Part shown: positions 1 to 7,930 of the stretch, piece by piece
How the letters are laid out: each line of letters starts with the position of its first letter
Numbering within the stretch: the first letter of the stretch is position 1
Made by a program: the position numbers and the translations under genes
From: Alistipes sp.
GTDB lineage: Bacteria; Bacteroidota; Bacteroidia; Bacteroidales; Rikenellaceae
Assembly (NCBI GenBank): GCA_020026415.1
Contig: JAHHQL010000026.1
Location: 1-22,359, forward strand
Direction of reading: 5' to 3'
DNA: 22,359 nucleotides
Notes under the pieces: generated by a model
Seen by the model: the letters and a program-made list of their open reading frames with translations, nothing else
What the model was told of the DNA's origin: nothing
Databases searched by the model: none

Positions 1-24
1 GGAGTCTGATACCACATATAAAAT

Positions 25-56
25 AAAAAGGTCGATCCGCGGGGAATCGACCTTTT
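25..56 (-). terminator. Intrinsic terminator after prfC
   Basis: An 11-bp perfect stem (26-36 with 46-56) closes a 9-nt loop. The stem is rich in A on one side and T on the other, so it works in both orientations. It lies about 40 bp past the prfC stop on the minus strand and most likely ends the nadB-prfC transcript. Confidence 0.85.
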
Positions 57-94
57 CCGGTTTATGGATATTGTCCGACTTCGGAAATGCAGGA

Positions 95-1678
95 TTAAAA
101 TTCCGAAGTGAAGTGGAAGCGGATGTCTTTGAAGTTCTCCTGTGCCAGCGCAAGGGCGTAACTCGTGTCGGCGAGGAATACGTCGCGCCCGTGTTTGTCG
201 AGTGCCATATTGGTATGTTTGCGGCGTTTGAAGTCGGCAAGTTGTTCGGCATTGTCGCTCTCGATCCAGCATGCCTTATAGATCGAAATCGGTTCCCAAC
301 GGCATGAAGCGTTATACTCGTGCTCGAGGCGGTATTGGATCACCTCAAACTGAAGTGCTCCCACCGTACCGATGATCTTACGGCCGTTGAGCGACGAGGT
401 GAACAACTGTGCCACACCTTCGTCCATCAGTTGGTCGATACCCTTTGAAAGTTGTTTGAACTTCATCGGGTCGGCATTCTCGATATAGCGGAACTGCTCG
501 GGCGAGAACGAGGGGATACCCGTAAAGCGGAGTTTTTCGCCCTCGGTGAACGTATCTCCGATCTTGAAGTTGCCCGTATCGTGCAGACCCACGATGTCAC
601 CCGGATAAGCAAAGTCGATCACCGACTTCTTCTCCGCCATAAATGCCGTCGGCGAAGAGAATTTCTGCTGTTTGCCGCTACGCACGTGCAGGTAGTTCTT
701 GTTGCGTTCGAACACACCCGAACAGATCTTCATGAAGGCGATGCGGTCGCGGTGGTTGGGATCCATGTTAGCGTGGATCTTGAAAATGAAGCCCGTCATT
801 TTGGTCTCGTCGGGTTTCACGTCGCGCGTTTCGGTATGGGCGGGACGGGGCGAGGGGGCAATACGCAGGAAGCACTCCAACAACTCGCGGACACCGAAGT
901 TATTCACGGCCGAACCGAAGAATACGGGGGCAAGATGTCCCTCAAGGTACTCCGTACGATCAAATTCGTCATATACACCCTCGACCAGTTCCACATCGCT
1001 GCGCAGTTGGTTGGCGTACTTTTCTCCGATCAACTCGTCGATCTCGTGCGAGGCAAGATCCGAGATCTCGACCTTCGAGGCGTTGGTCGTCTGGCGGTCG
1101 ATGGAGGTGAACAGCGTGAGGTTTTTCTCATAAAGGTTGTAAACACCCTTGAAATCGGGACCGCTCGATATGGGGAAGGCGAGCGGGCGGACGCGGATCT
1201 GAAGTTCGCGCTCGACTTCGTCCAACAACTCGAACGGATCCTTTGCGGGGCGGTCGAGTTTGTTGATGAAGACCATTACGGGGGTGTTGCGCATGCGGCA
1301 GACCTCCATCAGTTTGCGCGTCTGGCTCTCGACACCCTTTGCACCATCAATGACGATGATGACCGAATCGACCGCCGACAGCGTGCGGTAGGTATCCTCG
1401 GCGAAGTCTTGGTGACCCGGCGTATCGAGGATATTGACCTTCATGCCTTCGTACTCGAAGCCCATGACCGATGTGGCCACGGAGATACCTCTCTGACGTT
1501 CGATCTCCATAAAGTCGGAGGTTGCTCCCTTTTTGATCTTGTTGCTCTTGACGGCTCCTGCCACATGGATGGCACCACCGAACAACAGCAATTTCTCGGT
1601 AAGGGTCGTTTTACCGGCATCGGGGTGTGCAATGACCGCAAATGTACGGCGGCGTGTAATCTCTTCCTGTAATGTCAT
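95..1678 (-). CDS. prfC: Peptide chain release factor 3 (RF3)
   Basis: A cytoplasmic translational GTPase that recycles RF1 and RF2 from the ribosome after peptide release. The 527-aa product is close to the E. coli length (529 aa). GTPase motifs are visible in order: the P-loop in AHPDAGKTT (residues 17-25), RGISV (63-67) in the switch region, DTPGH (85-89) and NKLD (139-142). The C-terminal half carries the RF3-type domains and the protein ends FHFTSEF. I chose the ATG at 1678 (MTLQEEITRRRTFAVIAHPD) because it gives the family's normal N-terminus. The frame stays open for 343 further codons upstream, but that stretch lies antisense-frame to nadB and resembles no RF3. It follows nadB on the same strand after 137 bp, with hairpins in the gap. 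I see no TAnnTTTG box just upstream, so readthrough from nadB or an atypical promoter may drive it. Confidence 0.96.
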   Translation of the reverse strand: MTLQEEITRRRTFAVIAHPDAGKTTLTEKLLLFGGAIHVAGAVKSNKIKKGATSDFMEIERQRGISVATSVMGFEYEGMKVNILDTPGHQDFAEDTYRTLSAVDSVIIVIDGAKGVESQTRKLMEVCRMRNTPVMVFINKLDRPAKDPFELLDEVERELQIRVRPLAFPISSGPDFKGVYNLYEKNLTLFTSIDRQTTNASKVEISDLASHEIDELIGEKYANQLRSDVELVEGVYDEFDRTEYLEGHLAPVFFGSAVNNFGVRELLECFLRIAPSPRPAHTETRDVKPDETKMTGFIFKIHANMDPNHRDRIAFMKICSGVFERNKNYLHVRSGKQQKFSSPTAFMAEKKSVIDFAYPGDIVGLHDTGNFKIGDTFTEGEKLRFTGIPSFSPEQFRYIENADPMKFKQLSKGIDQLMDEGVAQLFTSSLNGRKIIGTVGALQFEVIQYRLEHEYNASCRWEPISIYKACWIESDNAEQLADFKRRKHTNMALDKHGRDVFLADTSYALALAQENFKDIRFHFTSEF

Positions 1679-1706
1679 GTCGTATCTTTTCGTTGTTATT
1701 CGCGTG

Positions 1707-1735
1707 TAAAAAGCGGTCGGAACCGCTCGTTTTTC
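1707..1735 (-). terminator. Terminator-like hairpin between nadB and prfC
   Basis: A perfect 6-bp stem with a 4-nt loop (1712-1717 with 1722-1727) is flanked by five T on the minus strand (1707-1711) and by T-rich DNA on the plus strand. It has intrinsic-terminator form in both directions. It sits about 30 bp before the prfC start, so it may reduce nadB-to-prfC readthrough. Confidence 0.6.
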
Positions 1736-1737
1736 AG

Positions 1738-1770
1738 CATCAAACCCCTGCTTGGGGCGGGGGCTTGATG
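1738..1770. other. Inverted repeat in the nadB-prfC gap
   Basis: CATCAA at 1738-1743 pairs with TTGATG at 1765-1770. After one A/C mismatch the stem continues CCCC with GGGG. There is no T-run beside it. Together with the adjacent terminator-like stem it forms a structured 60-nt spacer. It could stabilise the nadB 3' end; its function is unknown. Confidence 0.45.
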
Positions 1771-1815
1771 GGTTATGGTAAGAAAAGCGGGGACGGCGGG
1801 CATCCCCTGCGGGGG

Positions 1816-3372
1816 TTACTCCTTGGGGTAATCGACGTTGTAGTGGCAACCGACCGATTCCTTGAGTTCGCGACCCTGTTTGATGACCAGATAAGCCGTG
1901 GCGATCATGTTGCGCAATTCGCACAGTTCGCGGTTGGGTTTGGTCTTGTTGTAGAGTTCCTCGGTCTCCTCGAAGATGATCGCCAGACGGCGCATGGCGC
2001 GTTTGAGCGAGAGGTTCGAACGCACGATGCCCACATAGTTGGACATGAGCGACTGCATCTCGCGCTGCGACTGGAGAATCATCAGCATCTCCTCGGCGTG
2101 GGTCGTACCCTCGAAATCCCAGTCGGGAATACCCTCCTGAATCTCGACTTTCGGCAACATCGCAACGGCGTGGCGTGCGGCCTGATCGGCGTAAACCAAA
2201 GCCTCGATCAGCGAGTTCGAAGCCAGACGGTTGCCGCCGTGAAGTCCCGTGCAGGAGGTCTCGCCCAGAGCGTAGAGGCGTTTGACGGAGGTCATGCCGT
2301 TCAGATCGACCTTGACACCGCCGCAGCAGTAGTGCGCCGCAGGTGTTACGGGGATCCAGTCCTTGGTGATGTCGATGCCGATCGTCTTGCACTTCTCGTA
2401 GATGTTGGGGAAGTGGCTGCGTACCGAATCGGGATCTTTGTGCGTCACGTCGAGATAGACGAACTCGTCGCCCGTCTTGGCCAACTCGTGATGGATGGCG
2501 CGTGCCACCACATCGCGCGGTGCGAGCGAACGCATCGGGTGGTATTTGTCCATGAACTCCTCGCCCGTCTTCAGACGCAGGATCGCGCCGAAGCCACGCA
2601 TCGCCTCGGTGATCAGGAACGAGGGTTTCTCGCCCGGATTGTAGAGCGTCGTGGGGTGGAACTGGATGAACTCCATATTTTCGGTGATGGCCTTGGCGCG
2701 GTGGCACATGGCGATACCGTCACCCGTGGCAACCACGGGATTTGAGGTGCGCGAGTAGATGTTGCCGCAACCGCCCGTGGCTACGATCGTGAATTTGGAA
2801 AGAATCGTCTCGATCTCGTTGGTGTCGATGTTCAGCACGTAAGCACCGAAACATGCCAGACCTCTCGTGTGGCGCGTAACGAACTCACCCAAATGGTGTT
2901 GTGTCAGCAGGTCGATGGCAAAATGGTGCTCCAGCACCGTGATGTTGGGATTCTTCTTGACCGACTCAATCAGGGCGCGTTCGATCTCGGCACCCGTCAG
3001 ATCCTCGTGGTGGAGGATGCGGTGTTCCGAGTGGCCGCCTTCACGATTCAGTTCGAAACGGCCGTCGGGTGTCTTGTCGAAGCGCGTTCCCCATTCGATC
3101 AAATCACGGATCAGTTCGGGTGCACGGCGCACGACGAGTTCCACGGCCTGCTTTTCGCATTTGCCCGCTCCGCATACCAACGTGTCGTGGATGTGCTTCT
3201 CGAACGTGTCGGGAGCGTAGGTAACCGAGCAAATACCGCCTTGGGCATAGTTGGTATTACATTCATTCATTTCGCCTTTCGTCACGATGGTGACGTGGCC
3301 ATGTGCTGCGGCTTTGAGCGCAAAGCATAATCCTGCCGCGCCGGAACCGATGACTAAAAAGTCGGTCTTCAT
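1816..3372 (-). CDS. nadB: L-aspartate oxidase (quinolinate/NAD synthesis)
   Basis: A flavoprotein that oxidises L-aspartate to iminoaspartate, the first step of de novo NAD synthesis; NadA then makes quinolinate. The 518-aa product has the FAD-binding GSGAAG motif (residues 9-14). It also has the succinate dehydrogenase/fumarate reductase-family motif NTNYAQGGI (39-47), the active-site region GGHSEHRILH (112-121), FHPTTLY (238-244) and GGNRLASNSLIEA late in the protein. These and the length fit NadB better than the fumarate reductase flavoprotein, which is longer. The start ATG at 3372 lies 22 bp from a minus-strand TAnnTTTG box. nadA and nadC are not in the window. The gene precedes prfC on the same strand and diverges from queA. 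Confidence 0.95.
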   Translation of the reverse strand: MKTDFLVIGSGAAGLCFALKAAAHGHVTIVTKGEMNECNTNYAQGGICSVTYAPDTFEKHIHDTLVCGAGKCEKQAVELVVRRAPELIRDLIEWGTRFDKTPDGRFELNREGGHSEHRILHHEDLTGAEIERALIESVKKNPNITVLEHHFAIDLLTQHHLGEFVTRHTRGLACFGAYVLNIDTNEIETILSKFTIVATGGCGNIYSRTSNPVVATGDGIAMCHRAKAITENMEFIQFHPTTLYNPGEKPSFLITEAMRGFGAILRLKTGEEFMDKYHPMRSLAPRDVVARAIHHELAKTGDEFVYLDVTHKDPDSVRSHFPNIYEKCKTIGIDITKDWIPVTPAAHYCCGGVKVDLNGMTSVKRLYALGETSCTGLHGGNRLASNSLIEALVYADQAARHAVAMLPKVEIQEGIPDWDFEGTTHAEEMLMILQSQREMQSLMSNYVGIVRSNLSLKRAMRRLAIIFEETEELYNKTKPNRELCELRNMIATAYLVIKQGRELKESVGCHYNVDYPKE

Positions 3373-3394
3373 ATTTTTAATAGATTAAGCATCG

Positions 3395-3402
3395 CAAAGT
3401 TA
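3395..3402 (-). promoter_or_regulatory. Predicted nadB -7 box
   Basis: On the minus strand this reads TAACTTTG, matching the Bacteroidota TAnnTTTG -7 consensus, and predicts a short leader before the nadB ATG. No clear -33 TTG lies at the usual distance. It is only 10 bp from the divergent queA -7 box. Confidence 0.65.
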
Positions 3403-3412
3403 CAAAAAATAG

Positions 3413-3420
3413 TAATTTTG
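3413..3420 (+). promoter_or_regulatory. Predicted queA -7 box
   Basis: TAATTTTG matches the Bacteroidota TAnnTTTG consensus and ends 19 bp before the queA ATG. The expected -33 position (around 3390) falls next to or within the divergent nadB -7 box. I see no clear TTG there. Confidence 0.65.
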
Positions 3421-3439
3421 CGTCATAAATTTCAAGAAA

Positions 3440-4651
3440 ATGGAACGACATATTGACATAAATGACTTTAATTATCCGCTTCCCGACGAACGGATCGCCA
3501 AATTTCCGCTCGAAGAGCGTTCTTCGTCGAAGTTGCTGATTTGGAACAAGGGTGAAATTTCGGAGCGTCATTTCCGTGATTTGGGCGATGTGCTTCCTGC
3601 GGGTAACTTGTTGGTGTTCAACAATGCCAAGGTGATCCGTGCGCGCATCATCATGCACAAACCTTCGGGGGCACGCATCGAGGTGTTCTGCTTGGAACCT
3701 CACCTTCCTGCCGATTACGAACGGGCATTTGCCGTCAAGGGCGAGTGTCAGTGGTCGTGCATCGTGGGCGGACTGAAGAAATGGAAGGAGGGTTGTGTCG
3801 AGATCCGTTTTGATTATGAGGGGCGTGAGGAGGTTTTGAAGGCCTACCGCATGACCGAGAACGGACGCGAGCAGATCGTACGGTTCGAGTGGTCGGCGGA
3901 TCTGACCTTCGGCCAGTTGCTGGAACATTTGGGACGCATTCCCATCCCGCCCTACCTGAACCGCGAGAGTCAGGAGATCGACTACACGCGCTATCAGACG
4001 GTTTATTCCAAGAACGAAGGTTCGGTGGCCGCACCCACGGCAGGTCTGCACTTTACGCCCGCGCTGATTTCGGACATGAAGGCGCGCGGATTCGAGTTTG
4101 AGGAGGTGACCCTGCACGTCGGTGCGGGTACGTTCCTGCCGGTCAAGGCGGAGAACGCCGCCGAGCATCCGATGCACACGGAACATTTCGAGGTACACCG
4201 CGAGACCATCGAGAAACTTTTGCGCCACTACGGACACATCACCGCCGTGGGTACGACGTCGGTGCGCACGCTGGAGTCGTTGCCTGCTCTGGCATGGCGT
4301 ATCCGCCAGAAGGGTGCGCCTGAGGCGGCTCGTGCCGTGGGGCAGTGGGAGTTATATGACATCCCGCACGAATTTACGGGGCGGGAGGCTCTGGAAGTGT
4401 TGGCCGAATACATGGCGCGCGAGGAGTTGGATCGCATGAAAGCCTCGACGCAGATCATGATCACCCCGCTGAACTACGAATTTCGCATCGTCAGGAACAT
4501 CGTGACGAATTTCCACCAGCCCAAATCGACCCTTCTGCTGTTGGTATCGGCCTTTGTGGGCGACGATTGGAGGCGGATTTACGGTTACGCGCTGGATCAC
4601 GATTTCCGTTTTTTGAGTTACGGAGATTCTTCGGTATTCCTCAAAGAGTAG
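3440..4651 (+). CDS. queA: S-adenosylmethionine:tRNA ribosyltransferase-isomerase
   Basis: This enzyme moves the ribosyl group of S-adenosylmethionine onto preQ1 at the wobble position of GUN-anticodon tRNAs, forming epoxyqueuosine. The 403-aa protein shows the QueA signatures PTAGLHFT (199-206) and VGAGTFLPV, and near the C-terminus NFHQPKSTLLLLVSAFVG. The N-terminus (DFNYPLPDERIAKFPLEER) is also typical. At 403 aa it is longer than the E. coli enzyme (356 aa); I believe Bacteroidota homologues are generally longer. It is transcribed alone, from the box at 3413-3420 to the terminator just after its stop. Confidence 0.96.
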   Translation: MERHIDINDFNYPLPDERIAKFPLEERSSSKLLIWNKGEISERHFRDLGDVLPAGNLLVFNNAKVIRARIIMHKPSGARIEVFCLEPHLPADYERAFAVKGECQWSCIVGGLKKWKEGCVEIRFDYEGREEVLKAYRMTENGREQIVRFEWSADLTFGQLLEHLGRIPIPPYLNRESQEIDYTRYQTVYSKNEGSVAAPTAGLHFTPALISDMKARGFEFEEVTLHVGAGTFLPVKAENAAEHPMHTEHFEVHRETIEKLLRHYGHITAVGTTSVRTLESLPALAWRIRQKGAPEAARAVGQWELYDIPHEFTGREALEVLAEYMAREELDRMKASTQIMITPLNYEFRIVRNIVTNFHQPKSTLLLLVSAFVGDDWRRIYGYALDHDFRFLSYGDSSVFLKE

Positions 4652-4658
4652 GCCTTCC

Positions 4659-4681
4659 GGGGGCGTAACGCCCTCCTTTTT
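4659..4681 (+). terminator. Intrinsic terminator after queA
   Basis: A GC-rich stem (GGGCG at 4661-4665 with CGCCC at 4669-4673, 3-nt loop, extended by outer G-C pairs) is followed by a run of T. It begins 8 bp after the queA stop. Confidence 0.8.
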
Positions 4682-4711
4682 CGGGAAAAACAGTGAAAAT
4701 CGGAGCAAATA

Positions 4712-4743
4712 TTGCTATGTTTTTCATTTTATTTCTATCTTTG
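4712..4743 (+). promoter_or_regulatory. Promoter of the thiol-redox operon
   Basis: A -33 TTG (4712-4714) and a -7 TATCTTTG (4736-4743) are separated by 21 bp, matching the Bacteroidota TTG / TAnnTTTG pattern. It lies 33 bp upstream of the first ATG and after the queA terminator, so the three downstream genes form an independent unit. Confidence 0.8.
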
Positions 4744-4776
4744 TCACAGAGTATAAACTAAAAACTACATACAACT

Positions 4777-5268
4777 ATGATCAAAAAATTACTTTTTACG
4801 GTAGTGGCTCTTCTGGGTTTCGCTGCCATCGCATCGGCCCAGCAGCTGGCCAACGTGAAGATTGAGAACGGTAAGGGTCAGATCATTTCGACCGAATCGC
4901 TCATCGACGGCAAAACGCCTTTTATCCTTTCGTTCTGGTCTTCGACCTGCAAACCCTGTCAGAAGGAGTTGGCTGCCATCAACGAGCAACTTGTCGATTG
5001 GCAGGAGCAGGCCGATTTCCGCGTGGTGATCGTATCGGTGGATGACAGCCGTTCGTCGTCGAAGGCCAAGGCCATGGTAAACGGTTCGGGCTGGGAGGAT
5101 TTCATCGACCTGTATGACAAGAATCAGGATCTGAAACGCGGTATGAACGTGAACCTCGTGCCGATGGCATTTGTCATCGACAAGAACGGCAAGGTGGCTT
5201 ACTCGCACATGGGTTATGCTCCCGGTGCCGAGGCTGAACTCTTCCAGCAGATCCTCAAACTCCAATAA
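4777..5268 (+). CDS. Secreted TlpA-like thioredoxin-fold protein
   Basis: A 163-aa thioredoxin-fold protein. A signal peptide (residues 1-21, cleavage after ASA) predicts export to the periplasm. The redox centre is WSSTCKPC (54-61), with cysteines at 58 and 61. The usual cis-proline is in LVPMAF (P129). This fits the TlpA/ResA-like group of membrane-side thiol reductases or disulfide exchangers. There is no lipobox Cys, so it should be soluble after cleavage. It is first in a three-gene unit, 16 bp before the DUF6029 barrel gene. From the context I infer that it exchanges electrons with the cysteines of its neighbours. Direction (reductase or oxidase) and partner cannot be read from the sequence. 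Confidence 0.88.
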   Translation: MIKKLLFTVVALLGFAAIASAQQLANVKIENGKGQIISTESLIDGKTPFILSFWSSTCKPCQKELAAINEQLVDWQEQADFRVVIVSVDDSRSSSKAKAMVNGSGWEDFIDLYDKNQDLKRGMNVNLVPMAFVIDKNGKVAYSHMGYAPGAEAELFQQILKLQ

Positions 5269-5284
5269 ATAAGTTGATTCTACA

Positions 5285-6967
5285 ATGAATTTCAAACATA
5301 TTTTTGCATTGACCGCCCTCGCAATGTTGGCGGTCAATGGTTTTGCTCAGGCGGATACCGAAGGCAAAAAGAAAGCAAAACGCGACTGGGGCAGCCTGTC
5401 GGGCAGTTTCGAAACCAACTCGATCTATTACGTGGAGGATTCCGAGGTGCCGAACCAGAAGATGCCCAAACACGACGTCGGTTCGAACAACTACCTCAAG
5501 GCCGACTACGTACGCGGCCGTTTCTCGGCAGGTGTGCAGGCCGAAGGTTACTTCTCGGCTTTGTACGGCTTCGAGCAGATCGCCGATTACGATCAGTTCA
5601 ACCTCACGAACTTCTACGTGCAGTGGGCCGACAAAAACTACTCGATCACGGGTGGTACGTTTTACGATCAGTTCGGTAGCGGTCTTCTGTTCCGTGCCTT
5701 CGAGGATCGTGCACTGGGTGTAAACAACGCTCTGCTGGGTGCACGTGTGACCTACAACCTCAAGAACATTCTTGCTCTGAAAGGTATGTGGGGCAAGCCC
5801 CGTTTCGGTATGAATTACAACACCGATGCCCAGTTGTGGGGCTTCGATGCAAGCCTTCGTCTGTCGGAGTTGTGGCACGCCGAGCGTTCGTCGCTCGCCG
5901 TTGAGGGTTCGTTCCTGAACCACTACGAGAAAGTGCCCGCCGAAATCAAGGGTAAACTCAAATCGAATACGATCGGCTGGTCGGGTCGCTTGAACTACGA
6001 GATCGGCGGCTTCACCTCGAAATTCGAGTATGTCGATAACGGCAAGAATTATTATCAGGACGGTAACGAATTTATCCCCCGTCGCGGTAACGCCCAGCAG
6101 TTGGAGTTGGGTTACAGCGGCAACGGTCTGGGTATTATGGTTACGGGTCGTCGTCTGGAGTGGATGTACACCCACTTTACCCGTGAAAACACCGGTATGG
6201 CTGGTAACATCTACAACTACATCCCCGCACAGTCGTTGCAGCACACCTATGTACTCGCCAACCTGCACCCCTATTCGCCGATGTTGGGCGAGACGGGTTT
6301 CAGAAAGAATGTTCCCGGTGAGTTGGGTGGTCAGATTGATGTCTATTACCACGTAAAACGCGGTACGGCTCTGGGTGGCAAGCGCGGTATGAAACTGCAC
6401 GCCAACTTCACGACCTACTACGGTTTGCAGGAGGGTGGCAGCCGCATCCGCACGGGCGAGATGCTGTTGCGTGAGTTCACGTTCGATATGGAGAAGCAGT
6501 TCAACCGCAAATTCAAGATGAACCTCTTCTACTCGAATCAGGAGCGTAACGTCGTTCACGGCGAGCACCTCAAGACGCAACTTTCGCACATCATCGTCGG
6601 TGATTTCCTCTACAAGTGGACGCCCAAGTTCTCGACCCGTCTGGAGTTGCAGTACCTGATCTCGAACGAGGCTTATCCCGAACTTTACGAGGTTGCCCGT
6701 GACAGCAAGGACTGGATGGCCGCATTGCTTGAAGTATCGTTCGCTCCGAAATGGACGATCTATGTCAGCGATATGTACAACCACGGTAACCCCAATCACG
6801 ACTACCGCATCCACTATTATAGCGCAGGTGCAAGTTTCACGCACTCGTTCATGCGTCTGCAATTGAGTTACGGCCGTAACCGCGAGGGTTATGTCTGCTC
6901 GGGTGGTGTATGCCGCAAGCAGCCGACCTACACGGGTGCCAACCTGATGATGACGCTGTCGTTCTAA
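5285..6967 (+). CDS. DUF6029-type outer-membrane beta-barrel protein
   Basis: A 560-aa protein with a signal peptide (about residues 1-21, NGFA then QAD). The rest alternates polar and aromatic/hydrophobic residues with many Tyr, Gly and Asn, as in an outer-membrane barrel, and ends in Phe (MMTLSF). It resembles the DUF6029 family of Bacteroidota; function unknown. The mature protein has only two cysteines, C538 and C543, in CSGGVC. They lie in the turn before the final strand, which should face the outside if the barrel has normal topology. It sits between two thioredoxin-fold genes, 16 bp after the first and 35 bp before the third. A disulfide at CSGGVC would be an obvious substrate or structural switch for them. 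Family assignment is from memory of the sequence pattern; the barrel prediction is firmer than the name. Confidence 0.82.
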   Translation: MNFKHIFALTALAMLAVNGFAQADTEGKKKAKRDWGSLSGSFETNSIYYVEDSEVPNQKMPKHDVGSNNYLKADYVRGRFSAGVQAEGYFSALYGFEQIADYDQFNLTNFYVQWADKNYSITGGTFYDQFGSGLLFRAFEDRALGVNNALLGARVTYNLKNILALKGMWGKPRFGMNYNTDAQLWGFDASLRLSELWHAERSSLAVEGSFLNHYEKVPAEIKGKLKSNTIGWSGRLNYEIGGFTSKFEYVDNGKNYYQDGNEFIPRRGNAQQLELGYSGNGLGIMVTGRRLEWMYTHFTRENTGMAGNIYNYIPAQSLQHTYVLANLHPYSPMLGETGFRKNVPGELGGQIDVYYHVKRGTALGGKRGMKLHANFTTYYGLQEGGSRIRTGEMLLREFTFDMEKQFNRKFKMNLFYSNQERNVVHGEHLKTQLSHIIVGDFLYKWTPKFSTRLELQYLISNEAYPELYEVARDSKDWMAALLEVSFAPKWTIYVSDMYNHGNPNHDYRIHYYSAGASFTHSFMRLQLSYGRNREGYVCSGGVCRKQPTYTGANLMMTLSF

Positions 6968-7002
6968 TCCGATTTACGAATCCAATATAATTGATACGCA
7001 TT

Positions 7003-7911
7003 ATGAAATTGAAAAATATTTTCCGGACGATCCTTCCGATCTTTGCCTGCTCGGCCATGCTGGTTGCCTGCGAGGGCGAGGACGATGGTCTGGGCAATAC
7101 CACGCCCATTAAGCCCGATGGCGAAAACCACGGCCTGGTTGATTTGACGGACGACATGTTCAACACGAAGGTGTTCGATCTGAAAGCCGATCCCGAGATG
7201 AAGAATTTTCTGGGTAAGCGTCCCGTATTCATCGACTTCGGTGCCGAGTGGTGCGGTAACTGCCACAAGATGCACCCCATCGTGGAGGCTGTTGCCAACA
7301 AGTACGGCAAGAAGATGGATTTCTTCTATGCCGATCAGGATCTTTGCGGTCAGGTACACGAGCGTTTCTCGAAGCACTTCGGTCGGGGTGTACTGCCCAT
7401 GCCCTGCTACATCACAATCGACAAGGATGGTAACATCAGCGAGTTGTACGAGGGTCTGATGACCGAGGCCGGTATGTCGGAACTCGTCGAGAAGATCGTC
7501 GGTGCTCCCGAACCCGAAACCCCGACCGACAACCGCGGTCTGGTAAATCTGACGACCGAGATGTTCAACTCGGAGGTCTTCAATCTGGACAGCGATGCCG
7601 ATCTGAAGAGTTTCCTGGGTGATCGTCCCGTATTCATCGACTTCGGTGCCGAGTGGTGTGGTAACTGCCACAAGATGCACCCCATCGTGGAGGCTGTTGC
7701 ACAGGAGTATGGCGATCGCGCCCGCTTCTACTATGCCGATCAGGATGTTTGCGGTCCGGTACACGAGCGTTTCTCGAAGCATTTCGGTCTGGGTGTACTG
7801 CCTATGCCTTGTTATATCACCATCACCAAGGACGGTAAGATTAGCGAACTGTACGAGGGTCTGATGTCCAAGGAGGGTATGGCAAAACTCATCGAAGATG
7901 TGTTGAAATAA
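7003..7911 (+). CDS. Lipoprotein with tandem thioredoxin domains
   Basis: A 302-aa lipoprotein. Its signal ends in a lipobox with Cys23 (MLVAC), followed by EGEDD. Such acidic residues after the lipid Cys resemble the Bacteroidota surface-export signal, so it may sit on the cell surface. Two thioredoxin domains follow (about residues 44-167 and 179-302). Each has WCGNC (C84/C87 and C219/C222), a Cys in DQDxCG (C115, C250) and a Cys after the cis-proline in LPMPCY (C135, C270). The copies are offset by exactly 135 residues and are nearly identical. The start is the ATG at 7003; a TTG 12 bp upstream is in frame but less likely. It is last in the unit with the TlpA-like protein and the DUF6029 barrel and is followed by a strong terminator. 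A role in thiol exchange at the outer membrane is inferred. Confidence 0.88.
   Translation: MKLKNIFRTILPIFACSAMLVACEGEDDGLGNTTPIKPDGENHGLVDLTDDMFNTKVFDLKADPEMKNFLGKRPVFIDFGAEWCGNCHKMHPIVEAVANKYGKKMDFFYADQDLCGQVHERFSKHFGRGVLPMPCYITIDKDGNISELYEGLMTEAGMSELVEKIVGAPEPETPTDNRGLVNLTTEMFNSEVFNLDSDADLKSFLGDRPVFIDFGAEWCGNCHKMHPIVEAVAQEYGDRARFYYADQDVCGPVHERFSKHFGLGVLPMPCYITITKDGKISELYEGLMSKEGMAKLIEDVLK
7219..7295 (+). repeat. Direct repeat copy 1 (thioredoxin active site)
   Basis: This 77-bp stretch encodes the first WCGNC active-site region. It matches 7624-7700 with one mismatch, a synonymous C/T in the Gly-adjacent Cys codon. It lies inside the tandem thioredoxin gene. Confidence 0.95.
7624..7700 (+). 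repeat. Direct repeat copy 2 (thioredoxin active site)
   Basis: Second copy of the 77-bp repeat, 405 bp (135 codons) after the first, in frame. A further near-identical stretch follows in both copies around the HERFSKHFG codons. The near identity suggests recent duplication or gene conversion. Confidence 0.95.
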
Positions 7912-7930
7912 TCGGAATTTCCTTACGAAT

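Noticed and set aside
452..1672. 406-codon plus-strand open frame opposite prfC
   Set aside because: It is antisense to prfC and has no recognisable domain. Similar long shadow frames lie opposite nadB, the DUF6029 gene, cls, eno and the antiporter, as expected for this codon use.
1679..2707. Open extension of prfC by 343 codons upstream, crossing nadB
   Set aside because: The extension overlaps nadB in another frame, has an Arg/His-rich composition and does not match RF3. The ATG at 1678 gives the normal N-terminus.
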